Numbered from the stretch's first letter, positions 41,254-50,486 are shown. The stretch is 53,357 nucleotides of DNA from QNZT01 sp964573205 (GCA_964573205.1 CAZNIT010000020.1:1-53357); one strand, 5' to 3'. Translations and numbers: made by a program. The notes: a model not told the origin generated them from the sequence alone.

Positions 41254-42846
41254 ATGCTTAGCACGGTAAATCTTACGATGAGATACGGGAAAAGAGTGCT
41301 CTTTGATAAAATCAATCAATCGTTTGATAAAGGAAAAAGATATGGACTTATCGGTGCAAACGGCGCCGGAAAAAGTACATTTTTAAAGATTCTCTCGGGA
41401 GAGATAGAGCCGACGGAGGGTGAAGTACAGATACAACCCGGTTTAAAAATGGGAGTTTTGGGGCAAAATCAGTACGCTTTTGAGGATTTTACTTTAAAAG
41501 ATGCGGTTCTTTACGGCAATAAAAGACTTTTTGATGCTCAAAAAGAGAAAGAGAAACTCTATATGCAGGGTGATTTTGAAGATGATGCGGTAAATGATCG
41601 TTTAGCCGAACTTGAGATAATTTGTGCCGAGGAGGATCCTACATACGAATCCGACGTTCATATTGAGAAACTGCTTGAAGCTTTAGGATTCGAAGCTTCT
41701 ATGCATGAAGAGAGGATGAGCTCGTTGACGGGCGGCGATAAATTCAAAATCCTGCTTGCGCAGGTTTTATTTCCGAAACCGGATATACTACTTCTTGACG
41801 AACCGACCAACAACCTCGATATGGATGCTATCGCTTGGCTTGAACAGCAGTTGAAAAGACATGAGGGAACGCTTGTGGTTATCTCTCATGATAGACATTT
41901 TTTAAATAGCGTCGTTACGCATATACTCGATCTCGATTTTAATAAAATTAGAGAGTTTACGGGAAATTATGACGAATGGTATATAGCGGCAAATCTTATA
42001 GCCAAGCAGCAAGAAGCGGATAGAAATAAAAAACTTAAAGAGAAAGAACAGCTTGAAAATTTTATTCGTAGATTTTCGGCTAACGCTTCAAAAGCCAGAC
42101 AAGCGACAAGTCGCCAAAAACAGCTGGAAAAATTAGATTTAGGAGAGATTCGGATTTCAAGCAGAAGGGATCCGAGTATCATGTTCAAACCTTGTAGAGA
42201 AATCGGACAGGAAGTGGTTGAGGTTGAAAATATATCTAAAAGCTACGATGGTGAAAAAGTGTTTGAAAACCTTAGCTTTAAAGTGGAAAAAGGGGATAAA
42301 ATAGCGCTAATAGGAACAAACGGCGTCGGGAAAACGACTCTCTTGGAGATTATTACCGAAAATATGGTACCCGATACCGGCAATGTTAGCTGGGGACAGA
42401 CGATTCACAGAACATATTTTCCTCAAAATACGACCGAGTTGATTAAAGGTGAAGAGAATCTCTATACTTGGATACAGGGATTTAGTAAAGATTGGCACAT
42501 AGACGAGATAAGAAAATGTTTAGGTCGTATGCTCTTTTCCGGCGAGGATCAGGAGAAAAAGGTTCAAAGTTTAAGCGGCGGTGAAAAGCATAGGCTCATG
42601 ATGAGTAAGATGATGATGGATTCGGCAAATTTTCTTATTCTCGACGAACCCGATAATCATCTTGATCTTGAAGCTATCGTCGCTTTAGGGGAAGCGCTTT
42701 ATAATTATGACGGAAATGTCATATGCGTCAGTCATGATAGAGAGTTGATAGATGCTTTCGCAAATAGAATTTTAGAACTCAAGCCCGACGGTACGCTTGT
42801 TGATTTTAAAGGAAACTATGAGGAGTACAAACAAGCCGGGGGTTAA
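41254..42846 (+). CDS. ybiT: ABC-F family ATPase (YbiT-like)
   Basis: A 530-aa soluble protein with two ABC domains and no membrane helices. Domain 1 has Walker A 'GLIGANGAGKSTFLKIL', signature 'LTGGDKFKILLAQ' and Walker B 'PDILLLDEPTNNLDM'. Domain 2 has 'ALIGTNGVGKTTLLEI', 'LSGGEKHRLMMSK' and 'FLILDEPDNHLDLEA'. A charged linker (about 245-300) carries the P-site tRNA-interaction motif region. Length equals E. coli YbiT. ABC-F proteins act on stalled ribosomes. It starts 1 bp after the ArsC-like gene. Confidence 0.93.
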   Translation: MLSTVNLTMRYGKRVLFDKINQSFDKGKRYGLIGANGAGKSTFLKILSGEIEPTEGEVQIQPGLKMGVLGQNQYAFEDFTLKDAVLYGNKRLFDAQKEKEKLYMQGDFEDDAVNDRLAELEIICAEEDPTYESDVHIEKLLEALGFEASMHEERMSSLTGGDKFKILLAQVLFPKPDILLLDEPTNNLDMDAIAWLEQQLKRHEGTLVVISHDRHFLNSVVTHILDLDFNKIREFTGNYDEWYIAANLIAKQQEADRNKKLKEKEQLENFIRRFSANASKARQATSRQKQLEKLDLGEIRISSRRDPSIMFKPCREIGQEVVEVENISKSYDGEKVFENLSFKVEKGDKIALIGTNGVGKTTLLEIITENMVPDTGNVSWGQTIHRTYFPQNTTELIKGEENLYTWIQGFSKDWHIDEIRKCLGRMLFSGEDQEKKVQSLSGGEKHRLMMSKMMMDSANFLILDEPDNHLDLEAIVALGEALYNYDGNVICVSHDRELIDAFANRILELKPDGTLVDFKGNYEEYKQAGG

Positions 42847-42920
42847 GTATTGACTTTTTTTTAAAAAAATTGACATTTTTGATATCTCGTTAAACTTTTT
42901 ATATACTTTTGTCGATATAG

Positions 42921-42947
42921 CCTTATATAGTTTATAAATATATAAGG
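42921..42947 (+). promoter_or_regulatory. Hairpin covering the ribosome site of the subtilase gene
   Basis: CCTTATATA (42921-42929) and TATATAAGG (42939-42947) form a perfect 9-bp stem with a 9-nt loop. The AAGG ribosome site is the end of the right arm, six bases before ATG 42954. Seven of the nine pairs are A-U. Confidence 0.65.
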
Positions 42948-42953
42948 CCGACT

Positions 42954-45446
42954 ATGAAAACTCTTTTAATTTCACTTTTTTTCGTTTTTTTAACCTTTTT
43001 TAGCGGGTGCGGCTCATCTTTGAGTGTGGATGCGCCTGAAAATATCTCCCGTTCAAAGCCGAGAGAACTTTTTATTACACTCCCTAAAGAGTTGTATTAT
43101 GTCGGTGAGAAATTTGACGGTTCGTTTAAGGCTACCGATGAATACGATAGAGATATAACCGACGAAGTGGTTGTAGAAGGTGAAGTCGATACGAGTCGAG
43201 CGGGCAGTTACGAACTTATATATAAGTTAATGGATAATGCCAAAGTACTATCGACGGTAACGAAAAACTTGATCGTAAAGGTGAATCAATTTCCCGAGAT
43301 CATACTATACGGAGATAAAAAGCTTGATGTATATCTTGGAGAGGCATATGAAGAACCGGGTTTTGAGGCGAAAGATCCTGAAGACGGTGAAATAAGCGAT
43401 CGAGTCGAAGTAGAAGGGTTTGTGGATACTTCGAAAGAGGGAATATACACGCTTGTTTATAAAGTCTCCGATAGTTTCGCAAACGTTACGGAAGATAGCA
43501 GAGAAGTACGAGTCGTTCCACCGGACGATATTAGAGAAAGCGTTCTGATTAAAAGCGCTTATGATGCCGATTTTTCATTTTCGCTGTGGGATTATATGGT
43601 AAATAAGCTAGATAGTTCTTTTGTAGTCACAAAGTATGTTGACAACTTAAAAGTTAGCTCGCAGCAAGACTTTATAAAAAAGATATCCTCACAAGAATAC
43701 GGTATCTCGTTTCCATATACGCTTCGAACTTTGCATTATATAAACGAGGGTGACGGCAGTTTAACTATCGCTTTTAAAAAAGAGAACGATATTGTCGAAT
43801 CCGTAACTCTTAATGAAAAAGTGAAAATAAATCAACCCATAGTCAAGGGTGTATCGACGGTCGATGAAGATAGTTGCCGGATTGCGGAGCATTATGAAAA
43901 GATAAAGTTAAGCGATATACCTTATGTAGATGTTATAAAAATAGAATGCGGTTCAAAATATGCTTATTTTGCCAAAAATCGTGGAATTATTTTACAAAAT
44001 AGTTCCACTCAAGTCACTCGGACATTTTCTCTTTTAGGTTCCTCTTTTTTTCAGCCGCAAAGCTTAAAAATGAAAAATATAACCGATAAAGTTAAAACTC
44101 CGCTCTCGGAGATGAATCTCGAAAGCATGATTCAAAGCAACACTCTCGCGCTGACGGTTGAACCGTATAATCTTAACGGTGAAGATATAACTATAGGGGT
44201 TGTAGATGAGGGAAGTGTTCGAGCGACTCATCAGGAGTTTGATACAAGAGTAAAAAACATTACGAATGAGGATATCAGCGAACATGCAACTCATGTAGCG
44301 GGTACGATTGCCGCCAAAGGAGTGGATAAAGATGCAAGAGGGTATGCGAACAAATCGTCGATAGAAGTTTTGTCGTTTAAAGATATATATTTTGCTCAAG
44401 CCGTTGAGGAACTTTATGGTATGGGAATTTTGATATCAAACCACTCTTATGGTCCCGCGGAATACTATAGTGTAGGCGAATACGGTTTTTTTGCGAAAAG
44501 TGTCGATGATTTCGTATCACAACATCCCGAAATATTGGTTATAAACGCGGCCGGAAACGATAGAGAAACGGATGGATACGACTCTTACGGGATCATAAAA
44601 GATTTCGGTAATGCGAAAAATATCATAACCGTCGGTGCGGTGAATTATGACGAAACCATATCTTATTTCAGTAGTACCGGCCCGGTAAAAAACGGTAGAA
44701 TAAAACCGGACATCGTTGCAAAGGGGTATAGTGTAAAATCGGTCGGTTATGCTAGTGACGACTCCTATTTGTATATGTCCGGTACTTCTATGGCCGCTCC
44801 GGCCGTCACAGGTGCGGTAGCGCTACTTCAAGAGGAGTACAAAAAAGTTAACGATTCTCAAACGATGAGGGAAGATGTCGCTAAAGCTATTATTGTAAAT
44901 AGCGCTAAAGATTTAGGAAGAGAGGGACCGGATTATGAGTTTGGCTTCGGATTGTTGAACTCTCTTGAGGCCGTAAAAGTTATAGACTCTATGAATACGG
45001 ATAAATCGCTGGTGAAAATAAAAGAGTTGGATCAAGAACAAAAACATATATACGATCTAAATATCTCCACCCTCTCTCTTTTCAAGGGTACTCTTTGTTG
45101 GGTGGATCCGGCTGAATCTACGGATTCAAGCGGTGAACTTGTCAACGATCTTGATCTAAGAATCATCGATAAGGATTATGAGAGTATATATTCATATACG
45201 CTCGATCCGAACGATCCGCAAAAGATAGCCGCCAACGATAAATTCAACCGAGTCGATAATGTGGAACAGATAGTTGTAAAACTTCCGAAAGGAGAGTACA
45301 AACTGATAGTTACGGTACATAAAATGAAAACATCCGAACAACAATACGCTCTTGTTTCGAACATGCCTCTACCCGAGCCGTTAGTTGACTCTTCCTATTC
45401 GAAAATAGATGAGTTCGAAACCGTGATATTACGGAGCGTACGGTAG
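42954..45446 (+). CDS. Subtilisin-like (S8) serine protease lipoprotein with Ig-like domains
   Basis: An 830-aa lipoprotein. The lipobox is FFSGC with C19. Two Ig-like modules (about 35-105 and 110-185) resemble the Cry22/DUF5011 type ('LDVYLGEAYEEPGFEAKDPE', 'VDTSKEGIYTLVYKVSDS'). After a unique region comes the S8 catalytic domain: D418 in 'GVVDEGSVRATHQEF', H444 in 'EHATHVAGT', oxyanion N535 in 'NAAGND' and S612 in 'SGTSMAAP'. A C-terminal beta-sandwich (about 680-830) resembles a P/pre-peptidase domain. HATHVAG replaces the usual HGTHVAG. Probably surface-attached and used for protein breakdown; substrate unknown. Confidence 0.92.
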   Translation: MKTLLISLFFVFLTFFSGCGSSLSVDAPENISRSKPRELFITLPKELYYVGEKFDGSFKATDEYDRDITDEVVVEGEVDTSRAGSYELIYKLMDNAKVLSTVTKNLIVKVNQFPEIILYGDKKLDVYLGEAYEEPGFEAKDPEDGEISDRVEVEGFVDTSKEGIYTLVYKVSDSFANVTEDSREVRVVPPDDIRESVLIKSAYDADFSFSLWDYMVNKLDSSFVVTKYVDNLKVSSQQDFIKKISSQEYGISFPYTLRTLHYINEGDGSLTIAFKKENDIVESVTLNEKVKINQPIVKGVSTVDEDSCRIAEHYEKIKLSDIPYVDVIKIECGSKYAYFAKNRGIILQNSSTQVTRTFSLLGSSFFQPQSLKMKNITDKVKTPLSEMNLESMIQSNTLALTVEPYNLNGEDITIGVVDEGSVRATHQEFDTRVKNITNEDISEHATHVAGTIAAKGVDKDARGYANKSSIEVLSFKDIYFAQAVEELYGMGILISNHSYGPAEYYSVGEYGFFAKSVDDFVSQHPEILVINAAGNDRETDGYDSYGIIKDFGNAKNIITVGAVNYDETISYFSSTGPVKNGRIKPDIVAKGYSVKSVGYASDDSYLYMSGTSMAAPAVTGAVALLQEEYKKVNDSQTMREDVAKAIIVNSAKDLGREGPDYEFGFGLLNSLEAVKVIDSMNTDKSLVKIKELDQEQKHIYDLNISTLSLFKGTLCWVDPAESTDSSGELVNDLDLRIIDKDYESIYSYTLDPNDPQKIAANDKFNRVDNVEQIVVKLPKGEYKLIVTVHKMKTSEQQYALVSNMPLPEPLVDSSYSKIDEFETVILRSVR

Positions 45447-45456
45447 AAGTTTACGT

Positions 45457-45484
45457 TAGGAAGCGTACAGGTGCTTCCTATTTT
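45457..45484 (+). terminator. Terminator after the subtilase gene
   Basis: TAGGAAGC (45457-45464) pairs perfectly with GCTTCCTA (45473-45480) across an 8-nt loop, followed by TTTT. It ends where the convergent thioredoxin-like gene stops. Confidence 0.75.
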
Positions 45485-46008
45485 ACATATTGCAATATAT
45501 CTTCATTCGGGGTCATTCCGATATATTGTTTTTTAAAATTGCCGTCTTTATCGAAAAGGAGCATATAAGGTATCTGTCCGCCCCAACCGGTATGTGCTTT
45601 GATAAAGGTGACTATATCCCATGCATAGTCTAGGTTCACTACCGGGTAGTTGATACCGTGTTCTTTTTTGAAGTCGTTTAACTCTTTGTTTGTCATTTGC
45701 ATTTGAACTTGTATGCCGATAATTTGAAACTTCTCTTTGTTTTCCTTCTGCATTTTTGTTAGGTGAGGAATCTCCAAAAGACAGGGAGGACACATCGGGC
45801 CGAAAAAATCCAAAAGAACGGCCTTCCCTTTGTATTTGTCGAAAATAAAACCTTTTTTCGTGACATTGATCTCTATAATTTCTCCGTCGGTCGTGTTGAG
45901 ATCTATTTTTTTGACTCCTTGCGTTTTTGTATCCGCCGCATGAACAAATACGGTCGTCAATAAAAACGGTATAAGCATGATATAAAATATTTTTCTTAAA
46001 AATTGCAT
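45478..46008 (-). CDS. TlpA-family periplasmic thioredoxin-like protein
   Basis: A 176-aa protein with a signal peptide (about 1-24). A TlpA/ResA-like thioredoxin domain follows, with the redox pair C73-x-x-C76 in 'DFFGPMCPPCLLEIPHL'. The rest of the fold is present, including 'IGIQVQM', 'YPVVNLDYAW' and 'PYMLLFDKDGNF'. Such proteins reduce periplasmic disulfides, often for cytochrome c maturation. The CPPC motif is common in TlpA-type proteins. No Ccm gene is adjacent, so the client is unknown. Confidence 0.93.
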   Translation of the reverse strand: MQFLRKIFYIMLIPFLLTTVFVHAADTKTQGVKKIDLNTTDGEIIEINVTKKGFIFDKYKGKAVLLDFFGPMCPPCLLEIPHLTKMQKENKEKFQIIGIQVQMQMTNKELNDFKKEHGINYPVVNLDYAWDIVTFIKAHTGWGGQIPYMLLFDKDGNFKKQYIGMTPNEDILQYVK

Positions 46009-46126
46009 GTTGTGTAATTTCCTTTATTTTTTTAAAGTTACGAATTTTAGTATTATAACATTTAAATGTGTATTAATCGTGTATGTTATATGATAGCGAT
46101 ATATAAACAAAATAGAGGAAGATGGG

Positions 46127-46597
46127 ATGGAGTTAACGCATTTAGATGAAAATAAAAGACCCAAGATGGTCGATGTTACGAATAAAAATATAACGCTAAG
46201 AGTTGCCGTTGCGAGCGGAAAGATTAAAATGAGCCAAAAAGCGTACGAGATGATAGTCTCAAATCAGACGAAAAAAGGGCCGGTGCTTCAAACAGCGGTT
46301 ATAGCCGCTATTATGGGAGCCAAGCAGACATCTTCACTCATTCCTATGTGCCATCCTCTCATGCTTACTTCCGTCAAAACGGATATAGTCGAACTTCCGG
46401 AACTACCGGGTTTTTCGCTTGAAGTTACGGCAAAACTCGACGGCAAAACGGGAGTGGAAATGGAAGCGCTGACGGGTGTGAGCGTCGGACTTTTGACGAT
46501 TTATGATATGGCAAAAGCGATAGACAAGTCGATGGTCATTTCGGATATCAGACTAGAATCAAAAAGCGGAGGAAAAAGCGGTGAATTTAAAAGATAA
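46127..46597 (+). CDS. moaC: Cyclic pyranopterin monophosphate synthase
   Basis: A 156-aa enzyme of molybdenum cofactor synthesis. It has 'MVDVTNKNITLRVAVASG', 'GAKQTSSLIPMCHPLMLTSV' and 'GVEMEALTGVSVGLLTIYDM' region motifs with the catalytic Lys/Asp set. The cofactor is needed by the molybdoenzyme encoded at 2324. Other moa genes are not in the window. It overlaps the next gene by 17 bp, so the two are coupled. Confidence 0.96.
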   Translation: MELTHLDENKRPKMVDVTNKNITLRVAVASGKIKMSQKAYEMIVSNQTKKGPVLQTAVIAAIMGAKQTSSLIPMCHPLMLTSVKTDIVELPELPGFSLEVTAKLDGKTGVEMEALTGVSVGLLTIYDMAKAIDKSMVISDIRLESKSGGKSGEFKR

Positions 46598-46841
46598 AAA
46601 ACTTGAACTCGTTTATCCTTGCAATTGGGATTATAAAGTCATAATTCACAAAGAGTGTGATATTCATGATATTACAAAGTGTGTTTTTGGAGATAGAGAG
46701 CATAAAGTTACAAAATCAAACAAAAGCAAAGGAGATAAATATCACAGTTATAAAGTGACCGCTCTCGTGCATAACGATGATGATAGAGAAGAGTTATTTC
46801 GACAGTTGAAAAAAGATGAAAATGTAAAACTCGTTTTATAA
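46581..46841 (+). CDS. DUF493 (YbeD-like) protein
   Basis: An 86-aa protein with a GTG start inside the end of moaC, preceded by GGAGG. It has the DUF493 ferredoxin-like small fold: 'YPCNWDYKVIIHKECDI', then 'SYKVTALVHNDDDREELFRQL', ending in 'ENVKLVL'. YbeD in E. coli is associated with lipoate metabolism, but function is unclear. Convergent with the next gene. Confidence 0.88.
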   Translation: MNLKDKKLELVYPCNWDYKVIIHKECDIHDITKCVFGDREHKVTKSNKSKGDKYHSYKVTALVHNDDDREELFRQLKKDENVKLVL

Positions 46842-46844
46842 ATT

Positions 46845-47777
46845 TTATACGCCGAGTGTCATAGCGAGACTTATGGAGAGAGCGTATTCGGTTTTGAAGT
46901 TATTCTCTTTTTTTTGTAAGACTCTCGGAATGGTCTGTATATATAGCCATTTGCTTAAGCGGTGAATGTAGCTTATGCTTATACCTTGCCAATCTTTCAT
47001 ATAAGAGCTTGAAGGCTTCTTTAGGGTAGCGTATGAGATCCAGTATGTTAAAGTGTTCTTGTTTTTGAAAAAGTGGTGAAACTTGAGATGGTTCACTATA
47101 TGTTTTTTATCTTGATTTTGACTGTTGGCGTACCATTCGTTGGCTTGTTCAAGCAGATGGATCTTGTCGATAGGTTTGTAAAAATTCAAACGAACCGATT
47201 TGGCGATATAGGTATGGTTAAGGTAATAATAGAGACTACCTTCGGTTAAGACGGAAACATCGTTTTTGATAAAAAATTGCTTTTGAAGTGTCAATTCTTG
47301 ATAAAGTCCGAAAGGGGAGCGCAGCTTGAATCCTAATTTCGTAAAAAAAATGATGTCGTCTTTATCCAAAAAATAGTATTTCAAACCTATTCTGACTCTT
47401 TCGTCCGTAACAAGATTTTCGTTTTGAGAATCGATTTGTCTGTTTGTTAGAGTATCGAACGACTGTTTGCTGAATGTAAATTCGAGTTTTTTACTAAGCT
47501 TTGGTAAATAAATATGACCTCGAGCATTTAGGGAGAGTCTAAAAACATGATCTTTTGTTGATTTGAGTGTTACGATCAATTTAAGGGAGTTCTTCTTTAT
47601 AATTCTTCTTTCGGAATGTTTGCAATTTTTTTTACATTTGACCGTATCGTCGATATTTCCTAAAAGATTATGGTAGTATGAAGTAAGTCCGACACGCATT
47701 TTTTCGAGCGTATCGTTCGTATCGGCATACGAGAAACTTAAAAATAAAACGAAAATTAGGAAAAATATTTTGTTCAT
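46845..47777 (-). CDS. Probable outer-membrane beta-barrel protein
   Basis: A 310-aa protein with a signal peptide (about 1-18, ending SYA). Amphipathic strands of alternating residues run through to the C-terminus ('LKLIVTLKS', 'RIGLKYYFLDKDDIIFFTKL', 'SGSLYYYLN'-like segments, and final 'YALSISLAMTLGV'). A CKKNC pair near residue 48 may form a disulfide. The pattern suggests a small outer-membrane barrel, although the last residue is not the usual Phe. I do not recognise a family. Confidence 0.78.
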   Translation of the reverse strand: MNKIFFLIFVLFLSFSYADTNDTLEKMRVGLTSYYHNLLGNIDDTVKCKKNCKHSERRIIKKNSLKLIVTLKSTKDHVFRLSLNARGHIYLPKLSKKLEFTFSKQSFDTLTNRQIDSQNENLVTDERVRIGLKYYFLDKDDIIFFTKLGFKLRSPFGLYQELTLQKQFFIKNDVSVLTEGSLYYYLNHTYIAKSVRLNFYKPIDKIHLLEQANEWYANSQNQDKKHIVNHLKFHHFFKNKNTLTYWISYATLKKPSSSYMKDWQGISISYIHRLSKWLYIQTIPRVLQKKENNFKTEYALSISLAMTLGV

Positions 47778-47833
47778 AGAGGTATTATAGCATTTTTCTA
47801 AAACTACTTTGTGAAAATTTTTTAAAAAAAGCC

Positions 47834-47862
47834 TTTACAATTTAAATTTTTTTCGCTATAAT
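47834..47862 (+). promoter_or_regulatory. Promoter of the Gly-Leu-Cys-Ser tRNA cluster
   Basis: TTTACA (47834-47839), a 17-base spacer and TATAAT (47857-47862), a near-consensus housekeeping promoter 22 bases ahead of tRNA-Gly. Confidence 0.75.
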
Positions 47863-47884
47863 TTCGTCTCTTTACAAAGAAGCT

Positions 47885-47959
<75 letters not shown>

Positions 47960-48019
47960 TTTTACTAAAGATAAAGCGACAGTTACCGATATAGATCAAA
48001 TAAGGTGGTGTCCGATTGA

Positions 48020-48107
48020 GCCCGGGTGGTGGAATTGGTAGACACAAGGGACTTAAAATCCCTCGATCATTGCGATCGTGCCGGTTCAAGTCCGGCCCCG
48101 GGCACCA
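48020..48107 (+). tRNA. tRNA-Leu (TAA)
   Basis: Acceptor GCCCGGG pairs with CCCGGGC. Anticodon stem AGGGA/TCCCT encloses CTTAAAA, giving TAA. A long variable arm marks a class II tRNA, and CCA is encoded. Confidence 0.96.
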
Positions 48108-48131
48108 CCCCAAATGACGGGGAAATATTGA

Positions 48132-48206
48132 GGCGACATAGCCAAGTGGCTAAGGCAGGAGCCTGCAAAGCTCTGATCCCCGGTTCAAATCCGGGTGTCG
48201 CCTCCA
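48132..48206 (+). tRNA. tRNA-Cys (GCA)
   Basis: Acceptor GGCGACA pairs with TGTCGCC. Anticodon loop CTGCAAA gives GCA, and CCA is encoded. Confidence 0.96.
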
Positions 48207-48218
48207 CATTATCATTGT

Positions 48219-48306
48219 CGGGAGATGGCAGAGCGGTTGAATGCACTGGTCTTGAAAACCAGCGAGGGTCACACCTCCGGGAGTTCGAATCTCCCTCTCC
48301 CGGCCA
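48219..48306 (+). tRNA. tRNA-Ser (TGA)
   Basis: Acceptor CGGGAGA pairs with TCTCCCG. Anticodon stem CTGGT/ACCAG encloses CTTGAAA, giving TGA. It has a long variable arm and encoded CCA. Confidence 0.96.
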
Positions 48307-48308
48307 CT

Positions 48309-48362
48309 ACTTTTTAAGCTCGTTTGACAACTAAATATTTGCTATCTTAAAAAGTTTTTTTA
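48309..48362 (+). terminator. Terminator after the tRNA cluster
   Basis: ACTTTTTAAG (48309-48318) pairs with CTTAAAAAGT (48346-48355) across a 27-nt loop, followed by a T run that reaches the lgt stop codon. The long A/U-rich stem makes it moderately convincing. Confidence 0.55.
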
Positions 48363-49184
48363 ATTGCCTTTTTTTACGACTTTGTTTTTGAAGTAAAAAT
48401 AGAGTCCGAGACCGACGGCTATCATCATCAGACAAAATTCCTGCCCTTTTGTCATCCATCCGCAACATACAAATCCTATTTGCACATCCGGCGCTCTGAA
48501 AAATTCGGCCAAAAATCGAGCTATTCCGTAAAGAATCAGATAAAGAGATATCAACTCGCCGTCAAAACTCTTTTTCTTTCTGTAGAAATAGAGTATCAAA
48601 AAGACGACAGGTCCTTCCAAGAGGGCTTCATAAAGCTGAGAAGGATGTCTTAAAACCCCGTCAACATAGATTCCCCACGGAACTTCCGTAGCTCTTCCCA
48701 CTAGTTCTTGATTGAAAAAATTTCCGATCCGGCCGAAGATATATCCGGCGGGTATCGCGATTGCCGCTATATCTAAAAAGAACCACTGATTTATTTTGTG
48801 TCTTTTGGCAAAAAGCGTCGAAGCTATGATAAATCCCAAAATCGCACCATGAAAACTCATGCCTCGTATCCCGATAAATTCACCATCTTTAAAAGGATTG
48901 AATATCTGCCAAGGGTGAGTTAGATAGTATGAGGTGTTCGGATCGTAAAATAGTATATATCCGATTCTTGCGCCAAGTATCACTCCCACTTCTATCCAGA
49001 TTATGTAGTTGTCCAACATCTCCTGAGATACGGGTAGTTTATCTTTTTTTACTATCCATTTCGCCGCCAATATTCCCGCTAGAAGTGCTAGTACGTACAT
49101 AATTCCGTACCAGTGTACTTTGAAACTTCCCAGTGTAAAAGCTACGGGATCGAAATGCTCATATATATGATTCCAGTTTTCCAT
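48360..49184 (-). CDS. lgt: Prolipoprotein diacylglyceryl transferase
   Basis: A 274-aa inner-membrane enzyme that attaches diacylglycerol to the lipobox cysteine of prolipoproteins. It has about seven membrane helices, 'SFHGAILGFIIAS' with the conserved His, and the Lgt signature 'YIFGRIGNFFNQELVGRAT'. 'HPSQLYEALLEG' and 'RFLAEFFRAPD' also match. It serves the several lipoproteins encoded in this window. It directly abuts the FeS protein gene with no gap. Confidence 0.96.
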   Translation of the reverse strand: MENWNHIYEHFDPVAFTLGSFKVHWYGIMYVLALLAGILAAKWIVKKDKLPVSQEMLDNYIIWIEVGVILGARIGYILFYDPNTSYYLTHPWQIFNPFKDGEFIGIRGMSFHGAILGFIIASTLFAKRHKINQWFFLDIAAIAIPAGYIFGRIGNFFNQELVGRATEVPWGIYVDGVLRHPSQLYEALLEGPVVFLILYFYRKKKSFDGELISLYLILYGIARFLAEFFRAPDVQIGFVCCGWMTKGQEFCLMMIAVGLGLYFYFKNKVVKKGN

Positions 49185-50486
49185 CTATTTTAGTGCCTTT
49201 GCTATTAATTCTAGCGGATTTTTGAAAATCGTCTTATCGTTGCCTTCTTCGTTTAGAGATTGCGATATCTGAATTCTGCATGCGCTGCATTCGGCCGAAA
49301 CATAAGTTGCGTTCGTCTCTTTTATCATCGCCGCTTTCGGTTTTCCCGCAAGTGTCGCCAAATGAAATTTTTCGGTTTGCATCGTGACGCCTCCGAAGCC
49401 GCAACATTTGTTGGGATCGCTCATCTCCTTCAAGGGGTAGTTTTTATCCAAGAGTTCTCTTGGTTCTTTATATATCCCTAAAACTTTTCTCGCATGACAG
49501 GGATCGTGATATGTGACGATATCGTCGAATTTTTTTCCTTTTTTTACCAAAAGTTCTTTTAGTTCAGTATGGTTATATAGCCACTCGGTTGCCATAAATA
49601 TTTTTTTGCTTACATTTTTTGCTCTTTTCTCCCATTGCGGCATATTGCGGTTTTTGAAAAAAATCTCCCAATCATGAGTTACCATAGCCGAGCAGGTCGC
49701 TTCGGGTATGAGCATAGCGTCACATTCATTCATAAATGATTCGAAGTACTCAATATTTTTTTTTGTCAGATACTCCACCGTATCGAAGTCGCCTGTGAAA
49801 TATGCGGGAGCGCCGCAGCAAAGTTGTTTTTTAGGGATAAATATATCTATCCCCAACTCTTTTAAGATCTCGACTAAAGAGTCTCCCGTTTGTGTATAGT
49901 TGTAGTTTGCAAGGCACCCTATAAAGATAGCTACTCGTTTTTTTTCTCCACTTTTATCTGAAGGTATGGATTCGGGATAGCTGTTTAAAAAGCTGACGCT
50001 ACTCATAGAGGGCAAGAGCCTTCCTTTTTTTATCATAGGCAGGGAGAATTTTGCTTTCAGTCCTCTTTCGTTTTTATCCTCACTTAAAGCGCAAGTTCTA
50101 AAAACATATCCTATTTTGGAAAAAAGATCCATCATTTTTCTATGGCGAAGCAGAAAGAAAAAAGCTCTTTTAAATAAAGAGATTCCGAATTTTTGCGCTA
50201 TGTCATATCTGACCTCTTCGATGATCATATCGGTAGGCAGGGAGTTGGGGCAGATATCTACGCAGTTGGTGCATAAAAAGCAACTCTCAAATATATCTTT
50301 TGCTGTTTTATCAAGTTGTAGATCACCTCTTTTGTACGCTCCCAAGAGATCGATAAAACCGCGCGGTGAAGTCGTTTCATCTCTATTGACTTCATGAATC
50401 GTACAAACAGGAATGCATTTTCCGCATTTTATGCAGTCGTCGCTGATAGTTTGAAAGTTGAAAATTTCGCTCGGCTTTTTGCTCAT
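49185..50486 (-). CDS. GlcF/GlpC-like FeS oxidoreductase subunit with two CCG domains
   Basis: A 433-aa cytoplasmic protein. Two [4Fe-4S] motifs at the N-terminus are 'CIKCGKCIPVC' and 'CFLCTNCVDICP'. Two cysteine-rich CCG domains follow, ending 'CCGAPAYFTGD' and 'CCGFGGVTM'. This layout is that of GlcF, GlpC and LutA subunits, which pair with a flavin dehydrogenase. No flavin partner is adjacent. In C. jejuni a ferredoxin-type oxidoreductase gene also precedes hemN (Cj0991c), so the neighbourhood is conserved. Substrate unknown. It overlaps hemN by 4 bp. Confidence 0.9.
   Translation of the reverse strand: MSKKPSEIFNFQTISDDCIKCGKCIPVCTIHEVNRDETTSPRGFIDLLGAYKRGDLQLDKTAKDIFESCFLCTNCVDICPNSLPTDMIIEEVRYDIAQKFGISLFKRAFFFLLRHRKMMDLFSKIGYVFRTCALSEDKNERGLKAKFSLPMIKKGRLLPSMSSVSFLNSYPESIPSDKSGEKKRVAIFIGCLANYNYTQTGDSLVEILKELGIDIFIPKKQLCCGAPAYFTGDFDTVEYLTKKNIEYFESFMNECDAMLIPEATCSAMVTHDWEIFFKNRNMPQWEKRAKNVSKKIFMATEWLYNHTELKELLVKKGKKFDDIVTYHDPCHARKVLGIYKEPRELLDKNYPLKEMSDPNKCCGFGGVTMQTEKFHLATLAGKPKAAMIKETNATYVSAECSACRIQISQSLNEEGNDKTIFKNPLELIAKALK

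Noticed and set aside
48026..48334. Open frames running through the tRNA cluster on both strands
   Set aside because: They are translations of tRNA genes, a common artefact; the cloverleaf structures explain the sequence.
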